A stretch of DNA of 64,000 bases. Origin: Streptomyces europaeiscabiei. Its GTDB lineage: Bacteria; Actinomycetota; Actinomycetes; Streptomycetales; Streptomycetaceae. The stretch is taken from the NCBI RefSeq assembly GCF_036346855.1, contig NZ_CP107841.1:5522001-5586000 (forward strand), written 5' to 3'. Shown in pieces: positions 34,701-42,874 of the stretch. The notes beneath the pieces were generated by a model. It did no database searches, was not told the origin of the DNA, and saw nothing but the letters and a program-made list of their open reading frames with translations. The translations under genes and the position numbers were made by a program. The number at the start of each line of letters is the position of its first letter. The stretch's first letter is position 1.

Positions 34701-36374
34701 GGCGCCGGGCTCACGGCTCCCCTGGCAGGGGAGGAGGCCGGGCACTCGGTCACACTCACCGCGGCGGGGCCGGCTGATCTGACGGGAGCGACCTTCCAGT
34801 ACCGGCGGGGTGACAGCGACGCCTGGGCGGACATTCCCGTCTCGGCCGTCAGCCTCGCCTCGGACGCGTCCGCGGTGACGTGGCCGGTCGCCATGACGGA
34901 CGGAATCACGCCAGACCTGACCTGGGACACCGACGCGCTGGCCGACGACGGGGAGCTGCAGCTGCGGGCGGTCTTCACCGGGGCGAACTCTCCGGCGCCG
35001 TCGGACGCGGTCGAGGTGCTGCTGAAGCGGGTCGACGTCACAGAGGAGGGCACCGACCTGGACAGCATGACCGAGCCGACCACGGTCCAGTCCTACGCCC
35101 TGGAGGCGGCCGAGGAACGCGCCGAGGTGTCCGCGGACACGCTCGCACCGCCCTACCTCGACCAGGACACCGGCGACATCGTCGCCCCGGTCGCCGAGAC
35201 CGACGCCAAGGACGACGCCACGGCCGCCATCTCCCTGACCGACGTACCGGTCGACCTGGGCACGGGCGACGGCAGCACGGAGGATACCGCCGAGGCCGCC
35301 GACGGCACCACCACGACCGAGGACGACGTCGCGGGCACGGTCGCCACGACCGACGCGACGGTGACCCCGGTCACCGAGGTCGTCGCGCACAGCCAGGCCG
35401 AACTCGACTCCGTCGCCGACGAGATCCTCTACCTCGACGAGGACGACATCACCGGCGCCACCGCCCTCGCCTCCGCTCGGGTCGACGCCGAGACCAACAA
35501 GGTCGTCGTCGAGATCGCGGCCGAGGACGACGGTTTGGCGGACCGGCTCGGACAGCGGTACGGCAACGACATGATCACCGTCCGGGTCAACCCCGGCGTC
35601 ACCGAGATCAACGAGACCGCGGACCGCTGGAGCGACAAGAACCCGTTCAAGGGCGGAGCCGGCTACGAGTCCCACTGGCCGGCCGGTGAGGCCGCCAACA
35701 AGTTCGCGGCCTGCACCACCGGGTTCGCCTGGACCTACAAGGGCAACCCCTACATCGTCACCGCCGGGCACTGCACGACCCTCGACGGCTGGATGAACAC
35801 CTGGGACAAGACCCCCCCTGACAACTCGATGAGCGTCGGCAGCGTCGACTACGACAACTACACGAACGGCAAGGGCTCGGCCAAGCTCTCCGGCCAGAGC
35901 TACTACTCCGGGGACCTGTCGCTGATCCGCATCTACGAGAACAAGTACAACGTCTCCGCGCGCATCTACAAGAAGGGCTCCACACTGCGCAGGGTCGAGA
36001 ACCGGTGGACCACCCGCTCCAAGAAGGCCGAGCAGTTCTGCACCGGAGGCGCCCGCAGCTCGGAGGTCTGCGGCTGGAAGGTCACCGAGACCAAGAAGCG
36101 GTGGAAGTACGGCAACGGAGACGTCGCCCAGAACATGACTGTGGCAGAGAAGAACTCCGGGGCGTGCATCATCGGCGGGGACTCCGGAGGCCCCGTCTAC
36201 ACCGTGAAGTCCAACGGCTATGTCTACGCGAAGGGCATCATTTCGGGCTCGGGATGCGTCTCCCTCACCGACGACGGCGAGTGCAGCGACTCCTGGGACG
36301 GTAAGTGCCGCGTATTCTTTACTGACATCTCCCTGGCGGAGAAGGCGCTTCCCGGAGGGGTGAAGAAGTGGTGA
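31776..36374 (+). CDS. giant secreted protein: Rhs-like N-terminus + DNRLRE + Ig-like repeats + S1 serine protease
   Basis: The product is about 1,532 residues. A basic signal region (1-45) is followed by an N-terminal region typical of Streptomyces Rhs/LamG-type exoproteins (to about 305), a DNRLRE domain (about 305-482), at least five Ig/fibronectin-like modules separated by DTTAPSAP-type linkers (about 484-975), an acidic linker with a pro-region-like segment (about 1180-1270), and a chymotrypsin-fold domain with His1332 in TAGHC, Asp1380 in SGDLSLI and Ser1470 in GGDSGGP. Six or more cysteines sit in the protease domain. Most proteins with this N-terminus end in Rhs repeats or a toxin; here a protease takes that place. 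GTG 31776 is preferred to TTG 31770. The next gene overlaps its stop. Confidence 0.88.
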   Translation: MRHRTARIPGFRHRPGHHTATAALLVLALTGGAFAAVGQAVADDTTTTADTATETVEERDLGPAEADDEATARLLAQAQDRRIEILSARTETGSTYANPDGTLTAEAFAAQVRVKEDGRWKELDTSLSDTGTALTPDTAAADITVSDGGDTALASVSEDGRTFGLGWAEKLPSPTVDGDTASYDLGAGETLEVTALPQGFSQNVLLDRAPDEPVSYRIPLELDGLTLAEADSGHLLLTDPSGALIAEAPAPMMWDSSRNELSGEPERQARVDADIETAADGSQTLVLTPDAGFLAEATYPVTVDPTSTLAVTTDTWVATNYTDSQVSSTELKSGTYDAGGTKARSYLKFDVSDFADKHITDTNLSLYSYWSSSCSTAGAGTQIRRITSTWSSSTVTWDEQPSTTTTGAVTSTAAKGYSDDCPAGTVNFDIDDIVQDWADGSTNYGIQVRGASETDSLTWRRYRSANYIASDSAVEPHLTVTYNSYPSTATQILPPASAVTPDATPTLWARASDADADQLRYTFEVWDSGLTTRKTTGNSKYLLSGRMGTWTSGTLAAGTYKWRVKAYDATDLSKSWSAWRTLTVDPTAPAAPGITSTSHASSTGWYAADDFTGTLTADDTSGIDGYAVKIDRSPATGAGTTVTQTSTTVSAADRADGTWYVHAAARNKAGLWSTTQSLPFNVDTTAPSAPTVTSSTHPLGTSTYASRTASFTWTAPTDTSGVAAYAVSVDQNASTLPSSSSTTQTAASLTTTVSADGTWYLHVRAKDKAGNWAASAAHYSFGVDSTLALLPTVSSATHPDQAAAYKTTAFTATWATSAAAAGYSYVLDAASDTVPNTTTDSTTASYAGTVTEGTWYLHVRAADAAGTWGPTAHYRFTVDTTAPAVPTVSSPDFPDEVWAGDAGDTGTFTLSSGDKGLKSFTYALDGGTATTVTATAAAEAIDLTPASDGSHKLTVTATDKAGNTSAATAYTFHVGGAGLTAPLAGEEAGHSVTLTAAGPADLTGATFQYRRGDSDAWADIPVSAVSLASDASAVTWPVAMTDGITPDLTWDTDALADDGELQLRAVFTGANSPAPSDAVEVLLKRVDVTEEGTDLDSMTEPTTVQSYALEAAEERAEVSADTLAPPYLDQDTGDIVAPVAETDAKDDATAAISLTDVPVDLGTGDGSTEDTAEAADGTTTTEDDVAGTVATTDATVTPVTEVVAHSQAELDSVADEILYLDEDDITGATALASARVDAETNKVVVEIAAEDDGLADRLGQRYGNDMITVRVNPGVTEINETADRWSDKNPFKGGAGYESHWPAGEAANKFAACTTGFAWTYKGNPYIVTAGHCTTLDGWMNTWDKTPPDNSMSVGSVDYDNYTNGKGSAKLSGQSYYSGDLSLIRIYENKYNVSARIYKKGSTLRRVENRWTTRSKKAEQFCTGGARSSEVCGWKVTETKKRWKYGNGDVAQNMTVAEKNSGACIIGGDSGGPVYTVKSNGYVYAKGIISGSGCVSLTDDGECSDSWDGKCRVFFTDISLAEKALPGGVKKW

Positions 36375-36874
36375 CCACGGCACGGCACGCCCGCGTGCTA
36401 GGCGGTGCCGCCGCCCTCCTCGTGGGTCTGTCCGGCTGTGTCGACTCGTCAACCTGCGCCGGGATCGACGTGGTGTCCCAGGTCGGCGTGTACGTCGTGC
36501 AGGACGGCTACGGCGATCTCGCGGGCGCCACCTACGAGTTGTGTACGCGCGGTGAGTGCGCCAAGGGCGAGTTGGAGCAGACGGGCATCGCGAACGTGAC
36601 CGTCGGGCTGCCGGACGACGTCGACCCCGACACCGCCCCGGTCCGCCTCCGCGTCACCCGCGCGGGCGCGGCCAAGCCCTTCATCGACGACTCCGTGGAC
36701 GTCAAGCTCGCCCACCAGTCCGACGGCTGCGGCGGCGGTGGCTACTCGCAGGGGCTGGCGTACACCAAGGAGGACGGTCTGCTGCCGAACGTCCCGAAGG
36801 AGATCGGGAAGGCCTGGGTCCAGCAGCGCACGGCCGAGGCCACCGCGGATCCCAGCCCCACGGCATCCTCCTGA
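36371..36874 (+). CDS. lipoprotein translationally coupled to the giant protease
   Basis: The product is about 167 residues. The lipobox LSGC at about residue 22 predicts a membrane-anchored lipoprotein. The mature part has six cysteines (for example STCAG, YELCTRGECAKG, DGCGGGG), beta-prone segments and a Thr/Ser/Pro tail. GTG 36371 overlaps the TGA of the protease gene (GTGA), or GTG 36368 may be used; both imply coupling. A role as inhibitor, chaperone or surface tether of the protease is a reasonable guess from the coupling, but no family is recognised. Confidence 0.8.
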   Translation: MTTARHARVLGGAAALLVGLSGCVDSSTCAGIDVVSQVGVYVVQDGYGDLAGATYELCTRGECAKGELEQTGIANVTVGLPDDVDPDTAPVRLRVTRAGAAKPFIDDSVDVKLAHQSDGCGGGGYSQGLAYTKEDGLLPNVPKEIGKAWVQQRTAEATADPSPTASS

Positions 36875-36886
36875 TCCTCGGCAACC

Positions 36887-36922
36887 CCGTGCCCGGCCCC
36901 TCCTCGGAGCGGCCGGGCACGG
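36887..36922 (+). terminator. intrinsic terminator
   Basis: CCGTGCCCGGCC / GGCCGGGCACGG, 12-nt loop, followed by CCTTTGTG. It ends the protease-lipoprotein operon. Confidence 0.85.
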
Positions 36923-37105
36923 CCTTTGTGTTCGGGGGCTAGGCATTCAGGGGGCTCAGACACGTCCGCTCGCACCCTGTCGATTCCTTGACAGCTATGC
37001 CCGTTCTCGGCTCCTGCTGAAGCCCCGAGACCGTTATCCGCCGCTTGATTGATCCTGACCCCGAACCCGCAGCTGACCGTCAGGTTGGCTACAGAAAGCT
37101 ACTTG

Positions 37106-37297
37106 TCACTTGGTTCGCCGCTCGTTAACGGTGCCCCGCATGCCGTGCATGATCTTGTCGGAGTCCGGGGTGTCGGGTTGGCCGAAGCTGCCGAAGGTGT
37201 TCAGCGTCAGATCGCCGCCGAAGACCTCCTTGTAGAACTCCAGCGCCGGCCGGGCGTCGCCGTCGAAGCTGAGATAGGGGTTGAGCCGCGAGACCAC
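37106..37297 (-). pseudogene. 5' fragment of a PhnB-like VOC-family gene
   Basis: From GTG 37297 (AGGAGG five bases upstream) the frame reads VSRLNPYLSFDGDARPALEF and GGDLTLNTFG, the start of a PhnB-like glyoxalase/VOC protein. Similarity ends after DKIMHGM, where members usually continue for another 80-90 residues; here a short unrelated tail and stop follow. The start and ribosome binding site are intact, so loss of the 3' end is probably recent. Confidence 0.75.
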
Positions 37298-37621
37298 GAG
37301 AACCTCCTGAAAGCAGAGCAAACGGAGCGAACGGTCAGTTGTCCGGAGACTAGCCCCCGCCACTGACAACGGCATGCCGGACCGTCGAGCGCCTCCGGTG
37401 CCGGCCGCGCGGCGCGCCCGTCCGTCGGTCCGTCAGCCCGTACGGCGTGGCGTCCGTCACAAACGGAGGCCGACGCGTCAAGTCTTCACAAAGAACCCAT
37501 CGGTAGCGGGAGTTCATGCTGTTACTTTCGCTTTCAAGATTCTGGCGTTTCCGTGTTTCCGTGTTTCCGTGCTCCCCGCATTTCCTCGAAGCTTCCTGAA
37601 CCTCCCCCCACCGAGGCCCCC

Positions 37622-38965
37622 ATGTCCAGCTCCTCCTCTCCGTCCTCCGCCCTCCGCGCGAGCGGCCGGCACCGCAAGGCCAAGGCTCCGAACCCGGCGC
37701 TGCGCCGGGCGGCCGTGATCGCCGTGGTCGCCCCCGTCGCCGGCACGATCCTGGCCGGGACGTCCGCCTTCGCCGCCGACAAGGCGACCGTGAAGGCCGG
37801 TGCCACCGAACTCGACGCCGCCGAGCAGAAGATCGCGGACAACCTGAACACGCGCAGCCAGGACGCGCGCCTCGGCAGCAAGCTGGGTGGAGTCGTCATC
37901 GACGCCGGGTCCGACAAGGTGGTGTGGGGTCACAACGCGGACACCGCGCTGATGGCCGCGTCGAACACGAAGCTCGCGACCTCCACCGCCGCGCTGACGG
38001 TGCTCGGCCCGGACCACCGGTTCACCACGAAGGTCGTGTACGGCGACGGCACGCTGACCCTCGTCGGCGGTGGCGACCGCACCCTGACGACCGACGACCT
38101 CGACGCGCTCGCCAAGACCGCCGTCGCCGGGCTGAAGAACGCCGGGCTCACCTCGGTGAAGGTCCGCATCGACGACAGTCTCTTCCCCGAGCCGACCCTC
38201 GCGAATGGCTGGAACACCGGCTACTACCCCGACTCCATTGCCCCCGTCCGCGCGCTGGTCGTCGACTCCCACAACGTCGACGACACCTCCCTCGACGCGG
38301 GCGGCGTCTTCGCCAAGCTCCTGGCCGGGCGTGGCGTGACGGTCGACGGTGGGGTCACGCGCGGGGTCGTCGGCAAGGGAGACGTGCCCGTCGCCTCGCA
38401 CACGTCCGACAAGCTGTCCACGGTCGTCAAGCAGATGCTCAAGGTCAGCGACAACGACATCGCCGAGTCGCTGCTGCGGCTCACCGCGCTCGGCGCGGGC
38501 CGCTCCGCCACCTTCGAGGACGGCACGGCCGTCGTCCGCGACGTCCTCACCCGGTACGGCATCTCGCTCGACAACTTCGAGATGTACGACGGCAGCGGCC
38601 TGTCCCGCGCGACCCGTATCCCGGCGCGGACCATCGCCGACATCGTCGACCTGGCCGCCGACCCCCGGCACGCCCAGACGCTGAAGTACATCATCGACGG
38701 GCTGCCCGTCTCGGGTGAGGCGGGCGCCACGCTGGGCCCGGAGTTCGGCCGCTTCGACACCGCCGACTCCAAGTGCGCCGTCGGCCAGGTCAAGGCCAAG
38801 ACCGGCACCCTGACCGGTGCCGTCGCCCTGAGCGGTCTCACCAAGGCCCAGGACGGCGAGTGGAAGGTCTTCTCCTTCATCGAGAACGACTCCACCGCCG
38901 GGCCGTCCGACATCAAGGACGCCCTGGACGGCCTCGCGGCCACGGTCAACGGCTGCTGGGTGTAG
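37622..38965 (+). CDS. dacB: D-alanyl-D-alanine carboxypeptidase/endopeptidase (PBP4 type)
   Basis: The product is 447 residues with a Sec or Tat-like signal segment (basic region about residues 12-30, then a hydrophobic core ending TSAFAAD). The peptidase S13 motifs are present: SNTK (Ser114, Lys117), SDN in VSDNDIAESLL, and KTGT in KAKTGTLTG. It removes terminal D-Ala or cleaves cross-links in peptidoglycan. ATG 37622 is used because the signal peptide starts there. Upstream (about 37548-37572) an 8-bp GTTTCCGT unit is repeated three times in the leader. A terminator hairpin follows the stop. Confidence 0.92.
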   Translation: MSSSSSPSSALRASGRHRKAKAPNPALRRAAVIAVVAPVAGTILAGTSAFAADKATVKAGATELDAAEQKIADNLNTRSQDARLGSKLGGVVIDAGSDKVVWGHNADTALMAASNTKLATSTAALTVLGPDHRFTTKVVYGDGTLTLVGGGDRTLTTDDLDALAKTAVAGLKNAGLTSVKVRIDDSLFPEPTLANGWNTGYYPDSIAPVRALVVDSHNVDDTSLDAGGVFAKLLAGRGVTVDGGVTRGVVGKGDVPVASHTSDKLSTVVKQMLKVSDNDIAESLLRLTALGAGRSATFEDGTAVVRDVLTRYGISLDNFEMYDGSGLSRATRIPARTIADIVDLAADPRHAQTLKYIIDGLPVSGEAGATLGPEFGRFDTADSKCAVGQVKAKTGTLTGAVALSGLTKAQDGEWKVFSFIENDSTAGPSDIKDALDGLAATVNGCWV

Positions 38966-38983
38966 CGCACCCCCCTCAAGACT

Positions 38984-39019
38984 CACGGACGCCGGGTGTG
39001 GGGACGGCCGGCGTCCGTG
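38984..39019 (+). terminator. intrinsic terminator
   Basis: CACGGACGCCGG / CCGGCGTCCGTG, 12-nt loop, 18 bases after the dacB stop. Confidence 0.85.
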
Positions 39020-39406
39020 GGGCACGGCGACATGCGTCCGCGTGCCGACGGACAGCGACTCACCCCGACACTCGCCCGGGTGACGTGCGGTGACTTCGCT
39101 CTGCCGCCCGCCCACTCGTCGTGCCCAGGTGCCGCCCCGCGGACTTCCGCGATCCGCGCCGTCCCTGCGCCGTCCCCGCACCGACCGACCCCCGGACCGG
39201 GCATCGCTCCGGTGACATGGCCCGGGGGTCCGCGCGGAGCGACGACCCGGCGAGGTCCGTCGGCCACCGGGTGAGACGGTCCGCCAGATGGCCGAGCGCC
39301 CCGTCGGCGGCCGTCACGCCGACGCCGGGGTGCCAGGTCTCGTCCGGGACGTCGTACGCGTCGAGAGAGCGCGCCCTGGGGCGCGCCCTGCGTCCGAGCG
39401 GCCCTG
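39020..39406. other. intergenic region, possible gene remnant
   Basis: No intact gene. On the minus strand a stretch around 39230-39380 reads with coding character (for example DETWHPGVGVTAADGALGHL) but has no start, domain or stable frame boundary. It also holds a direct repeat of GCGCGCCCTG near 39370-39390. Confidence 0.35.
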
Positions 39407-39994
39407 TCAGAGGCCGAACTCCTGCGGGGACAGGCCGAGGGCCGCACACGCCTCGCGCAGGACCTGCTCCTCGGACTGGGCGATGTACCCGTCCGCGCCC
39501 GCCACCACGAAACCGGTCTGGACGACCGCCCGCGCCTCCGTCGGTTTCTTCGCGGCCTTGGCGATCTCCTGCATGGCCTCGGCCTTGCCCTGCTGGAAGT
39601 TGAAGGACAGCTGGTCGACGTGCTTGTTGAAGCGCTGCCGCAGCTGGTCGGCCGGGAAGTTCTGCAGGACGTCGTTGTTCAGGATCAGCGACTCCACGTG
39701 CGCCCGCTCGTGCTCGTCCACATTCCCGTCGGCGGCGGCGACCAGGGCGCACATGGCCATGCTGGCGTCCCGGTAGGCCCCGCTCTTCAACTCCGTCTTG
39801 AGGGAGGTGAGCTGGGACTTGAGCGCGCTCACCAGCTGGGCCTTCGAGCCGCCGCCGGACCGCCCGGAGCCGGAGGACCCGGTGGAGCCCATGGGCCCCG
39901 CGCCGGGCCGACCGTGTCCGGTACCGCCCCGCGTCCCCTGCGCCTGCTGCTGCAGACCCTTGGCCTGGTCCTTGATCCGATCCCACATCGCCAT
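39407..39994 (-). CDS. TerB-family protein
   Basis: The product is 195 residues. A short helix and Gly/Ser/Gln-rich linker (1-55) lead to a TerB-like all-helical domain with the acidic metal-binding pattern CALVAAADGNVDEHE and the paired VVAGADGYIAQSEEQ, as in tellurite-resistance TerB domains. Such proteins are common in Streptomyces, cytoplasmic or membrane-linked, and implicated in stress responses. ATG 39994 has GAGG about eight bases upstream; GTG 40003 is an alternative. It stands alone. Confidence 0.85.
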   Translation of the reverse strand: MAMWDRIKDQAKGLQQQAQGTRGGTGHGRPGAGPMGSTGSSGSGRSGGGSKAQLVSALKSQLTSLKTELKSGAYRDASMAMCALVAAADGNVDEHERAHVESLILNNDVLQNFPADQLRQRFNKHVDQLSFNFQQGKAEAMQEIAKAAKKPTEARAVVQTGFVVAGADGYIAQSEEQVLREACAALGLSPQEFGL

Positions 39995-40089
39995 GCGTGC
40001 CACCTCGGCTTGAGCCCGTGTCGTGCCGGTCGTCCGCGTGCGTTCCGCACGTCCCCCGGTGAACGGCTGCCGCCCCCTCCAGAGTTCCT

Positions 40090-40560
40090 GAGTACGTCAG
40101 TGCCGTACCGCCGCCCGACCCCGGATCGCTGCGCGGCCGGGCCGGCGACGGCGTCACCGGGCTCTTCCAGCCGCTCGCCACGATCTGCCTGGTCATCGGT
40201 TCCGTGGTCATCGGTTCCGTGGGTATCGGTTCCGTGGATGTCGCCGACACCACGCTGGTCGCCGTCCTGGAACACACCGGGGGAGGTCGGTCCACGCCGG
40301 TCGCGGGGGCGCGCGCCCGCCACAGCACGGTGCGGTCACCGGTGGAGTCGGGCGTCCCGGGCATGCTGGGCGGCCTGGTCGGCGCTTTCCCGGGCGTGGC
40401 GCCCGTGGTGGCGGTCGCAGTCGCCCGCGACCGGACACCGGTGATCCACTCCGTCACACGGTCGCGGCGGCCCCGACCATCGGCCCGGCCGCCGGCCGCT
40501 GCCCGGCCTGGCGCGCCTCCCGCGTCCAGCGGCGGAGGCACCGCGCCGCCGAGCGCCGAG
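40090..40560 (+). pseudogene. ABC transporter permease (MacB/FtsX type) 3' remnant
   Basis: One frame reads LFQPLATICLVIG, then DVADTTLVAVLEHTG, SGVPGMLGGLVGAF and DRTPVIH, the C-terminal part of a MacB/FtsX-like permease (usual wording: IANTMLVAVLERTGEIGLRRA...). The closing PAAGRCPAWRASRVQ is in another frame after about 40455, so there is a frameshift. There is no start or ATPase partner. A 15-bp tandem triplet at about 40192-40236 has expanded the VIGSV motif. It lies convergent to the DEAD-box helicase. Confidence 0.72.
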
Positions 40561-40576
40561 GTCTACGCGGCCGCGC

Positions 40577-42220
40577 TCAGCGGCCGTTGCCCTTCGCGGG
40601 GGCGCGGCGGCGGCCCTGGGCGGGCCGGCTGCGGCGGCCGCGTGACGTGGAGGACGGGCGGGTGGCCGGCTGTGCGGTGACGGGCGGGGCGAGGACGACC
40701 GGGACGCCCGAGGGGGCCTGGGCGCCGGTGATGCGGTTCAGGTCGGCGTCCCCGGAACGGACCCTGGTGGTCGTCGGGGTGATGCCGGCGACGGCCATCA
40801 GGCGGGTCACGTCACGGCGCTGGTGCGGCAGGACGAGCGTGACGACCGTGCCGGACTCGCCGGCGCGGGCCGTACGGCCGCCCCGGTGCAGGTAGTCCTT
40901 GTGGTCGCCGGGCGGGTCGACGTTGACGACGAGGTCGAGGTCGTCGACGTGGATGCCCCGTGCCGCGACGTTCGTGGCGACCAGGGCCGTCACGTCGCCG
41001 TCCTTGAACTGGCTCAGGGCCCGGTTGCGCTGGGACTGCGACTTGCCGCCGTGCAGCGCGGCGGCGCGCACGCCGACCGCCAGCAGCTTCTTGACCAGCC
41101 GGTCCGTCGCGTGCTTGCTGTCCAGGAACATGATCACCCGTCCCTCACGGGCGGCGATCTCGGTCGTGGTGGCGTGCTTGTCGTCGTCCTCGATGTGCAG
41201 CACGTGGTGGTCCATCGTGGTGACGGCGCCCGCGGACGGGTCGACCGAGTGGACGACGGGGTCGTGCAGGTAGTCGCGGACCAGACGGTCGACGTTGCGG
41301 TCGAGGGTGGCCGAGAACAGCAGCCGCTGGCCGTCGGGACGCACCTGGTCGAGCAGCGCGGTCACCTGCGGCATGAAGCCCATGTCGGCCATCTGGTCGG
41401 CCTCGTCCAGCACGGTGATCGCGACCCGGTCCAGCCGGCAGTCGTCGCGGTCTATGAGGTCCTTGAGCCGTCCGGGTGTCGCGACGACCACCTCGGCGCC
41501 GCCGCGCAGGGCGCTCGCCTGACGGCCGATGGACATGCCGCCGACCACCGTGGCGAGCCGCAGACGCAGCGCGCGGGCGTAGGGGGTGAGGGCGTCGGTG
41601 ACCTGCTGGGCCAGTTCCCGGGTGGGTACGAGGACGAGGGCCAGCGGCTGCCGGGGCTCGGCCCGCTGTCCCGACGTACGGGCCAGCATCGCGAGACCGA
41701 AGGCGAGCGTCTTGCCCGACCCGGTGCGCCCCCGGCCCAGAACATCCCGGCCGGCGAGCGAGTTCGGCAGCGTCGCGGCCTGGATGGGGAAGGGGGAGGT
41801 CACCCCTTCGGCGCGGAGGGTCTCCAGCAGCCGCGCGGGAAGCTCCAGTTCATCGAAAGCCTCGACCGCGGGCAGTGCGGGTGTGACCGTCACCGGCAGT
41901 GCGAACTCCCCACCGGTGGCCACGGGGGGCCGACCGCCGCCGCGCCGGGTCCGGCCGTTCTGGGAAGAGCTGTTCCTGGCCGCACCGGCCTTGGCCGCAC
42001 CGTTCTTCGGCGAGCCGTTCTTGGCCGCGCCGTTCCTGGCCGCACGAGAAGGAGCGCTCGGGTTGCCCGACCCCGTCCCTGTTCCCGTCCCCTGTGCGCG
42101 GGTGCGGTTGCCCCGGGCGGCTCCCGCACCGGTGGAACCCTTGTCCGTGCGGGCGGCAGAGCCCTTCTCCGTACGGGGGCGGGAGGAGCTGCTGCTGTTC
42201 GTACGAGCCGTGCGGTTCAT
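40577..42220 (-). CDS. DEAD-box RNA helicase
   Basis: The product is 547 residues. A low-complexity, Arg/Gly/Ser/Asn-rich N-terminus (about 1-105, NGAAKNGSPKNGAAK-type repeats) precedes the helicase core: a Q motif (TSPFPIQAATLP), GRTGSGKT, PTRELAQQ, TPGRLKDL, LDEADQM, SAT, and the C-terminal ARGIHV and HRGGRTARAG. The tail is basic and disordered. It unwinds RNA, probably in ribosome assembly or RNA decay. ATG 42220 has AGGAAGG upstream. The cold-shock gene lies just upstream on the same strand, with a strong terminator between them, a typical cold-adaptation pairing. Confidence 0.93.
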   Translation of the reverse strand: MNRTARTNSSSSSRPRTEKGSAARTDKGSTGAGAARGNRTRAQGTGTGTGSGNPSAPSRAARNGAAKNGSPKNGAAKAGAARNSSSQNGRTRRGGGRPPVATGGEFALPVTVTPALPAVEAFDELELPARLLETLRAEGVTSPFPIQAATLPNSLAGRDVLGRGRTGSGKTLAFGLAMLARTSGQRAEPRQPLALVLVPTRELAQQVTDALTPYARALRLRLATVVGGMSIGRQASALRGGAEVVVATPGRLKDLIDRDDCRLDRVAITVLDEADQMADMGFMPQVTALLDQVRPDGQRLLFSATLDRNVDRLVRDYLHDPVVHSVDPSAGAVTTMDHHVLHIEDDDKHATTTEIAAREGRVIMFLDSKHATDRLVKKLLAVGVRAAALHGGKSQSQRNRALSQFKDGDVTALVATNVAARGIHVDDLDLVVNVDPPGDHKDYLHRGGRTARAGESGTVVTLVLPHQRRDVTRLMAVAGITPTTTRVRSGDADLNRITGAQAPSGVPVVLAPPVTAQPATRPSSTSRGRRSRPAQGRRRAPAKGNGR

Positions 42221-42257
42221 GGGGACCTTCCTCGATGCGGCGACGCCGGTCACACAC

Positions 42258-42296
42258 GAGCCGGGGCCCGCGCCTTTCGGGCGCGGGCCCCGGCTC
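42258..42296 (-). terminator. strong terminator between cold-shock gene and helicase
   Basis: A perfect 17-bp stem GAGCCGGGGCCCGCGCC with a 5-nt loop. It could let the cold-shock gene be expressed far above the helicase gene while still permitting read-through. Confidence 0.85.
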
Positions 42297-42313
42297 ATGC
42301 GTTCGCGTCAGAG

Positions 42314-42517
42314 TCAGGCGGGAACGATGTTCTCGGCCTGGGGGCCCTTCTGGCCCTGCGTGACGTCGAAGGTCACCTTCTGGCCTTCCTGAAGCTCACG
42401 GAAGCCGGAGGTGGCGATGTTCGAGTAGTGGGCGAAGACGTCCGGGCCGCCACCCTCCTGCTCGATGAAGCCGAAGCCCTTTTCCGAGTTGAACCACTTC
42501 ACGGTGCCGGATGCCAT
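42314..42517 (-). CDS. cold-shock protein
   Basis: The product is 67 residues, full length for bacterial CspA-type proteins. The RNP1 motif KGFGFIEQ and RNP2 motif DVFAHYS are intact, and the end [14 protein letters not shown] is typical of actinobacterial forms. It binds single-stranded nucleic acid as an RNA chaperone. The start is ATG 42517, followed at once by [12 protein letters not shown]. About 200 bases of gene-free DNA upstream may hold a long regulatory leader, common for cold-shock genes. Confidence 0.97.
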   Translation of the reverse strand: MASGTVKWFNSEKGFGFIEQEGGGPDVFAHYSNIATSGFRELQEGQKVTFDVTQGQKGPQAENIVPA

Positions 42518-42874
42518 GCTGAAACTCCCTTGATGCCAAGCCCGGGGTCCGCACTTTGCGGACCCGGTGTCGCAGCAACGGTTTAGACCCGACGGGAAGA
42601 TTTGAAAAGTCCCGGAAAGCCCCGGAAACAACAAAGAGTGCTCGTCGACGGAAGGTCGAAGAGCACTCAGAAGCCTCTGGTAACCAAAACTGCCACTTCA
42701 GGTCAAGGTAGCACAGGCTTGGGAGGTCTGGTGTGAGACGTGGGACACCCGCGGCGAAAATCTTCGGCGCTCCGGATCCCCGCCGCCGTGGCCTGCGCGT
42801 TTGTACGCCTACCCGGGCGGAGAGGACGCATGCATCGGCCCTGCGACGGGGACGGCGCGGCGAGTCGCCGGGCC

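Noticed and set aside
39060..40541. A 493-codon minus-strand frame spanning the TerB gene
   Set aside because: The TerB domain is encoded in a different frame; only a short stretch around 39230-39380 looks coding, without start or domain, so it is noted as a possible remnant only.
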